Of a DNA stretch of 45,501 nucleotides, positions 42,203 to 45,501 are shown piece by piece (position 1 is the first letter of the stretch; each line of letters begins with the position of its first letter). The notes below the pieces were generated by a model, which did not search any database, was not told the origin of the DNA, and saw nothing but the letters and a program-made list of their open reading frames with translations. Source of the stretch: Chloroflexota bacterium (GTDB taxonomy: Bacteria > Chloroflexota > UBA11872 > UBA12225); NCBI GenBank assembly GCA_030447525.1, contig JAUJOR010000021.1, positions 1 to 45,501 on the forward strand, written 5' to 3'. The position numbers and the translations under genes were made by a program.

Positions 42203-42765
42203 ATGGCAGCAGACATCCTGGGCGTCGTGACGCAGCCGTTGGTCGTCGTGCCTTCGCCGCCGGCCCGCTCCCAGCAGGGCCGAGGCCCGCCGTCTTCCCT
42301 GGCTTCGGCATTGCCGGCGTCCTGGGCAGCGTCGCCCTGGGGGCCGGGCTGCTCCTGGCCCTCGCCGGCGCCGGGAGCGTCGCGCGGGCTGTGGAGCGGG
42401 GCCGCCGTCGCCCCGCGCGCCTCGTCCCACGCGGGGGCCGGAGCGCTGCTGCTGCGTTTGGCCCCCGTCACCCGGCTCGGGCCCGGCCTTGTCACCAGCG
42501 ACCGCGTCGGCGCCGGGCGGCCGCCCCCGCCGGGCCGAGTCCCAGCGCGAGCCCCAGCGAGCGCCCCGGCTCCCTGCGGGGGGCGGCGTGGCCCTGTCTG
42601 ATCTGCGCCCAGCCGGCTTCGCCCGCGTCGACGGCCCGCCGGCGCCGCGCGGGTGGACGTCGTGACCGGCGGCGAGTACGTCACCGCCGGGGAGCCGGTG
42701 GAGGTGGTTGCCGACGAAGGCTATCGCCGTCGTGCGGCGCCTGGACACCCAAGGAGCGCTCTAGT
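42203..42765 (+). pseudogene. nfeD: NfeD-like protein, frameshifted
   Basis: Fragments in different frames match the short NfeD family: a membrane segment reading FPGFGIAGVLGSVALGAGLL, then SDLRPAGFARVDG and the OB-fold end VDVVTGGEYVTAGEPVEVVA. GGAGGG precedes the ATG at 42203. NfeD proteins partner with flotillins at membranes, and the flotillin-like floA follows immediately, the usual gene order. Several indels prevent a single frame. Confidence 0.6.
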
Positions 42766-43739
42766 ATGGAAGGCGTGTTGATCACCTTTGCCGTGCTCGC
42801 CGTCGCCCTTATAGGCTTCCTCTCCTTCCTGTTGTACTTCGTCCCCGTGGGGCTATGGATCACCGCCGTCTTCTCCGGCGTGCGGGTGGGACTGGGGACC
42901 TTTGGTGGGGATGCGCCTGCGCAAGGTCAACCCGGGGGAGATCGTCCGCCCCCTGATCAGCGCCACCAAGGCCGGGCTGACCTGGACATCGGCCAGATGG
43001 AGGCCCACTCCTGGCGGGCGGGAACGTGGCCCGCGTCGTCACCGCCCTCATCTCCGCCGACCGGGCGAATATCGAGCCTGCCCTGGAAGCGAGCCACGGC
43101 CATCGACCTGGCCGGGCGCGATGTCCTGGAGGCCGTCCGGGTGAGCGTCAATCCCGTGGTAATCCAGACGCCCTGCGTCGCGGCCGTGGCCAGAGACGGT
43201 ATCCAGGTCATCGCCGTCGCCCGGGTGACGGTGCGGGCCAACATCGAGCGCCTGGTGGGCGCGCCGGCGAAGAGACCATCATCGCCCGCGTCGGTGAGGC
43301 ACCGTCTCGTCCATCGGCTCGGCCGCGAGCCACAAGCAGGTGCTGGAGAATCCGGACGCCATCTCGAAGTTCGTCCTGGAGCGGGGGCTGGACGCCGGGA
43401 CGGCCTACGAGATCCTTTCTATCGACATCGCGGACGTGGACGTGGGGCGCAACATCGGGGCCGGCCGCAGACCGACCAAGCCGAGGCGGACAAGAAGATC
43501 GCCCAGGCCAAGGCCGAGGAGCGGCGGCAATGGCCGTGGCCGAGGAGCAGGAGATGCGCGCCCGCGTCGTCGAGGCCGAGGCGGAAGTACCCCGGGCCCT
43601 GGCGGAGGCCTTCCGCGCCGGGCGGATCGGCGTCCTGGACCACTACCGCATGGAGAACGTCCGGGCGGACACGACCATGCGCCGGGCCCTGGCGCTGGAG
43701 GACGGGAACGGGTCACCGGACACCCGCCAGGCACCGTAA
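42766..43739 (+). pseudogene. floA: FloA flotillin-like protein, multiply frameshifted
   Basis: The intact start (GFLSFLLYFVPVGLWITAVF, SGVRVGLGTF) is followed by FloA motifs in shifting frames: GMRLRKVNPGEIVRPLISAT, AIDLAGRDVLEAVRVSVNPV, VTVRANIERLVG, SHKQVLENPDAISKFVLERG, YEILSIDIADVDVGRNIGAG, ADKKIAQAKAEERR and EVPRALAEAFRAGRIGVLDH. Six or more indels would restore about 325 residues. FloA organises membrane microdomains. AAGGAG precedes ATG 42766. Confidence 0.7.
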
Positions 43740-44160
43740 CAATGGACGGGCTCGGCCGCAGACGCCAGCCCCTGGAAACTGCCAGCCTGGAGGGGACAGC
43801 CTGCGCGCCGGGCGGGGCGCCGCCCGGCCCGGCCCAGGCGCCGGGGCGTTGCCCACCGAGGCCCCCCCGCCGGGCACCCCCCGTAGGGTACGGCGGCCCC
43901 TGATGACGCGGTCAGACCTGCGCCGGGCGTTCCTCCTCCAGGCCATCATCGGTCCCCCTAGAGGGCTTGAGGGCGAGGATCAGCCATAGGTGCCCGCCGG
44001 GTAGTCGCCCGCAGGGTAGTGGCCCACCGGGTGCGCGAGTGCACCGGCAGTGTCCGCACTGCGTCCTCCGGTACCGATCAGCTCCCGCCTCAGGCCCGCG
44101 GGCCCTGGCGCTGCACCGACCTTCTCCGGGGCAACCAGCTCCTTCTAAGGAGTATCCTAG
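43740..44160. other. Intergenic region before fabF
   Basis: No gene is supported here. Frames are Gly/Pro/Arg-rich without ribosome sites. Near the right end AAGGAGTATCCTAG contains both a strong Shine-Dalgarno-like AAGGAG (44147-44152) and a -10-like TATCCT (44153-44158), and the 12-mer AGGAGTATCCTA is shared with the nfi/HD spacer. Confidence 0.5.
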
Positions 44161-44241
44161 GTGAACGCGACGGCGTCTGGGGCTGCTCTGGGTCGCGGCA
44201 CCCAACCAGGTGGGCGCTGCCGAAGCGGGTTTCATGTCTGA
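44161..44241 (+). CDS. Possible 26-residue leader peptide of fabF
   Basis: GTG 44161 has AAGGAG at 8-nt spacing and opens a 26-codon frame whose TGA overlaps the fabF ATG (CATGTCTGA). The arrangement would couple fabF translation to the leader, since fabF itself has only a weak ribosome site. If the neighbouring TATCCT is instead the -10, the leader is not transcribed with its ribosome site. The two readings exclude each other. Confidence 0.3.
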   Translation: MNATASGAALGRGTQPGGRCRSGFHV

Positions 44242-45501
44242 GGAGCGGAACGTGGAACGGCGCCGAGTCGTCATCACGGGGATGGGGTCGATCAACCCGC
44301 TGGCCCATTCGATGGCGGCGACGTGGCCCCGGCTGGTGGCGGGGGAGTCGGGCATCGCCCGCATCACCCACTTCGACCCCGTAGAGCTGGGGCTCAAGAC
44401 GCACGTCGCCGGCGAGGTGAAAGGGTTCGATCCCGCCAACCACATGGACGCCCGCACGGCGCGGCGCATGGACCGCTTTTGCCAGCTGGCCGTGGGGGCG
44501 GCGAACGAGGCCATCGCCGAGTCCGGGCTGACGATCAACGAGGGCAACCGTGACCGCATCGGGGTGCTCTTCGCCACCGGCGTCGGCGGGCTGACCACGA
44601 TCGTGGAGCAGGAAGCGATCCGGCTGGGGAGGGGACCGCACCGGATCAGCCCGCTGAGCGTGCCGATGCTGATGCCGAACGCCGCCGCCGGGTACATCGG
44701 TCTGCAGCACGGCATCCGCGGGCTGGGCATGGCCCTGGCTTCGGCCTGCGCCTCGAGCAACGACGCCATGGGTATGGCCCTGGCGGCCATCCAGCTCGGC
44801 TGGGTCGACACCGTCGTCACCGGAGGGGCCGAGGCCATCGTCGTCCCCATCGCCGTCGCCGGGTTCAACCAGGCCGGGGCGCTTTCCACGCGCTATAACG
44901 ACACCCCTGAGCGGGCCAGCCGCCCCTTCGACAAGGAGCGCGACGGCTTCGTCATCGCCGAGATGGGTACGGCCCTAGTGCTGGAGACGCTGGAGGGGGC
45001 CCGCCAGCGCGGGGCGCACATCTGGGCCGAGCTGGCCGGGTACGGCGCCTCGATGGACGCCTTCCACATCACCTCCCCGCCACCGGACGGGAACGGGGCG
45101 GTGCGGGCGATGCAGGCCGCCCTAGACAACGCCGGCCTCTCGGCGCAGGGGATTGATTACATCTCCGCCCACGGGACGGGCACGCCCATCAACGACCCCA
45201 TCGAGACGCAGGCGATTAAAGTCGTCTTCGGCGAGCGTGCCCCGGCCATCCCGGTCAGCTCGATCAAGAGCATGGTGGGACACTCCGCCGGGGGCTGCGG
45301 CGCCCTGGAAGCGGCCGCCCTGGCTTACTCCTTCCAGGAGGGCATCGTCCCCCCCACAATCAACTACGAGCACCCCGATCCGGAGTGCGACCTGGACTAC
45401 GTCCCTAACCGAGCGCGCCACGTGACAATCGGCGCCGCCCTCTCCAACAACTTCGGCTTCGGCGGCCACAACTCTTGCATCGTCCTGCGTCGCATCGAAG
45501 A
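44234..45501 (+). CDS. fabF: 3-oxoacyl-ACP synthase II (FabF), C-terminus cut by the window edge
   Basis: 422 complete codons are visible with no stop. Catalytic residues of the KAS II thiolase fold are present: SACASSND (C172), ISAHGTGTP (H313), SSIKSMVGHSAG (K345, H350) and the terminal NNFGFGGHN loop. The enzyme elongates acyl-ACP chains in fatty acid synthesis. The visible length already equals the family norm (410-420), so only a few residues lie beyond the edge. ATG 44234 is chosen by family length; GTG 44252 is an alternative. In contrast to its left neighbours, the gene shows no indels. Confidence 0.93.
   Translation, partial: MSEERNVERRRVVITGMGSINPLAHSMAATWPRLVAGESGIARITHFDPVELGLKTHVAGEVKGFDPANHMDARTARRMDRFCQLAVGAANEAIAESGLTINEGNRDRIGVLFATGVGGLTTIVEQEAIRLGRGPHRISPLSVPMLMPNAAAGYIGLQHGIRGLGMALASACASSNDAMGMALAAIQLGWVDTVVTGGAEAIVVPIAVAGFNQAGALSTRYNDTPERASRPFDKERDGFVIAEMGTALVLETLEGARQRGAHIWAELAGYGASMDAFHITSPPPDGNGAVRAMQAALDNAGLSAQGIDYISAHGTGTPINDPIETQAIKVVFGERAPAIPVSSIKSMVGHSAGGCGALEAAALAYSFQEGIVPPTINYEHPDPECDLDYVPNRARHVTIGAALSNNFGFGGHNSCIVLRRIE

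Noticed and set aside
41586..42311. Leftward frame upstream of nhaA as an extra gene
   Set aside because: Only its last residues make sense, as the frameshifted N-terminus of NhaA; the rest is Arg/Pro-rich with no ribosome site.
1..45501. tRNA or rRNA genes and att sites
   Set aside because: No T-loop-like sequence with a matching cloverleaf, rRNA core sequence, integrase gene or long flanking direct repeat was seen on either strand by eye; a covariance-model search would be needed to exclude short RNAs.

Overview
This is a high-GC stretch (roughly 70% G+C by eye) from a bacterial chromosome or large integrated element. The secreted Gmad2-type protein, the DUF5069 protein, the VirB4/VirD4-like ATPases and the Gram-positive-type LexA boxes (GAAC-N4-GTTC) together suggest a Chloroflexota lineage, perhaps near Thermomicrobia/Sphaerobacter. 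That placement is inference: no rRNA or other marker gene is present, and I found no tRNA or CRISPR array.

Region 1 (1-17.5 kb) looks like a mobile or formerly mobile block built around mutagenic DNA repair. A small P-loop kinase and a broken GNAT acetyltransferase come first. Next are two conjugation-type ATPases: a VirB4-like protein that has lost its Walker A half and is fused to a signal peptide, and an intact VirD4/TraG-like protein. The translesion mutasome follows: imuA, imuB and dnaE2, with LexA-like boxes at the promoters of imuA and imuB. Two unexpected genes sit between imuA and imuB: a nucleotidyltransferase-fold protein and a single-frame fusion of a LuxR-type helix-turn-helix to methylenetetrahydrofolate reductase. 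A 111-residue conserved hypothetical with a Rad52-like C-terminal motif and two small unknowns close the block. Short tandem repeats (12-19 bp units) occur throughout, between genes and inside the mutasome genes, and expand the linkers of ImuA, ImuB and DnaE2.

Region 2 (17.7-26.3 kb) is a carbohydrate or glycoconjugate catabolic locus. After a DUF72 protein, a leftward pair encodes a Tat/lipoprotein solute-binding protein and a neutral-ceramidase-like amidase. A tightly overlapping rightward operon then encodes a second ceramidase-like protein, a 25-codon relic of a third, two Gfo/Idh/MocA oxidoreductases and a sugar-phosphate isomerase/epimerase. No ABC permease is present.

Region 3 (26.4-38.9 kb) is mostly housekeeping and accessory metabolism: DUF192 protein, aldo/keto reductase, endonuclease V, HD hydrolase, VOC protein, a split polytopic membrane protein, a galactonate-dehydratase-like enzyme, a small protein behind a perfect hairpin, a membrane hydrolase, a decayed toxin-antitoxin remnant, a SnoaL-like protein, a beta-propeller protein, DUF5069, a nucleoside hydrolase and a secreted Gmad2 protein.

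Region 4 (39.0-43.7 kb) contains four recognisable genes (mscS-type channel, nhaA, nfeD, floA), each broken by several indels while family motifs remain intact. This is either local sequencing error or very recent decay. The window ends in an intact but edge-truncated fabF.
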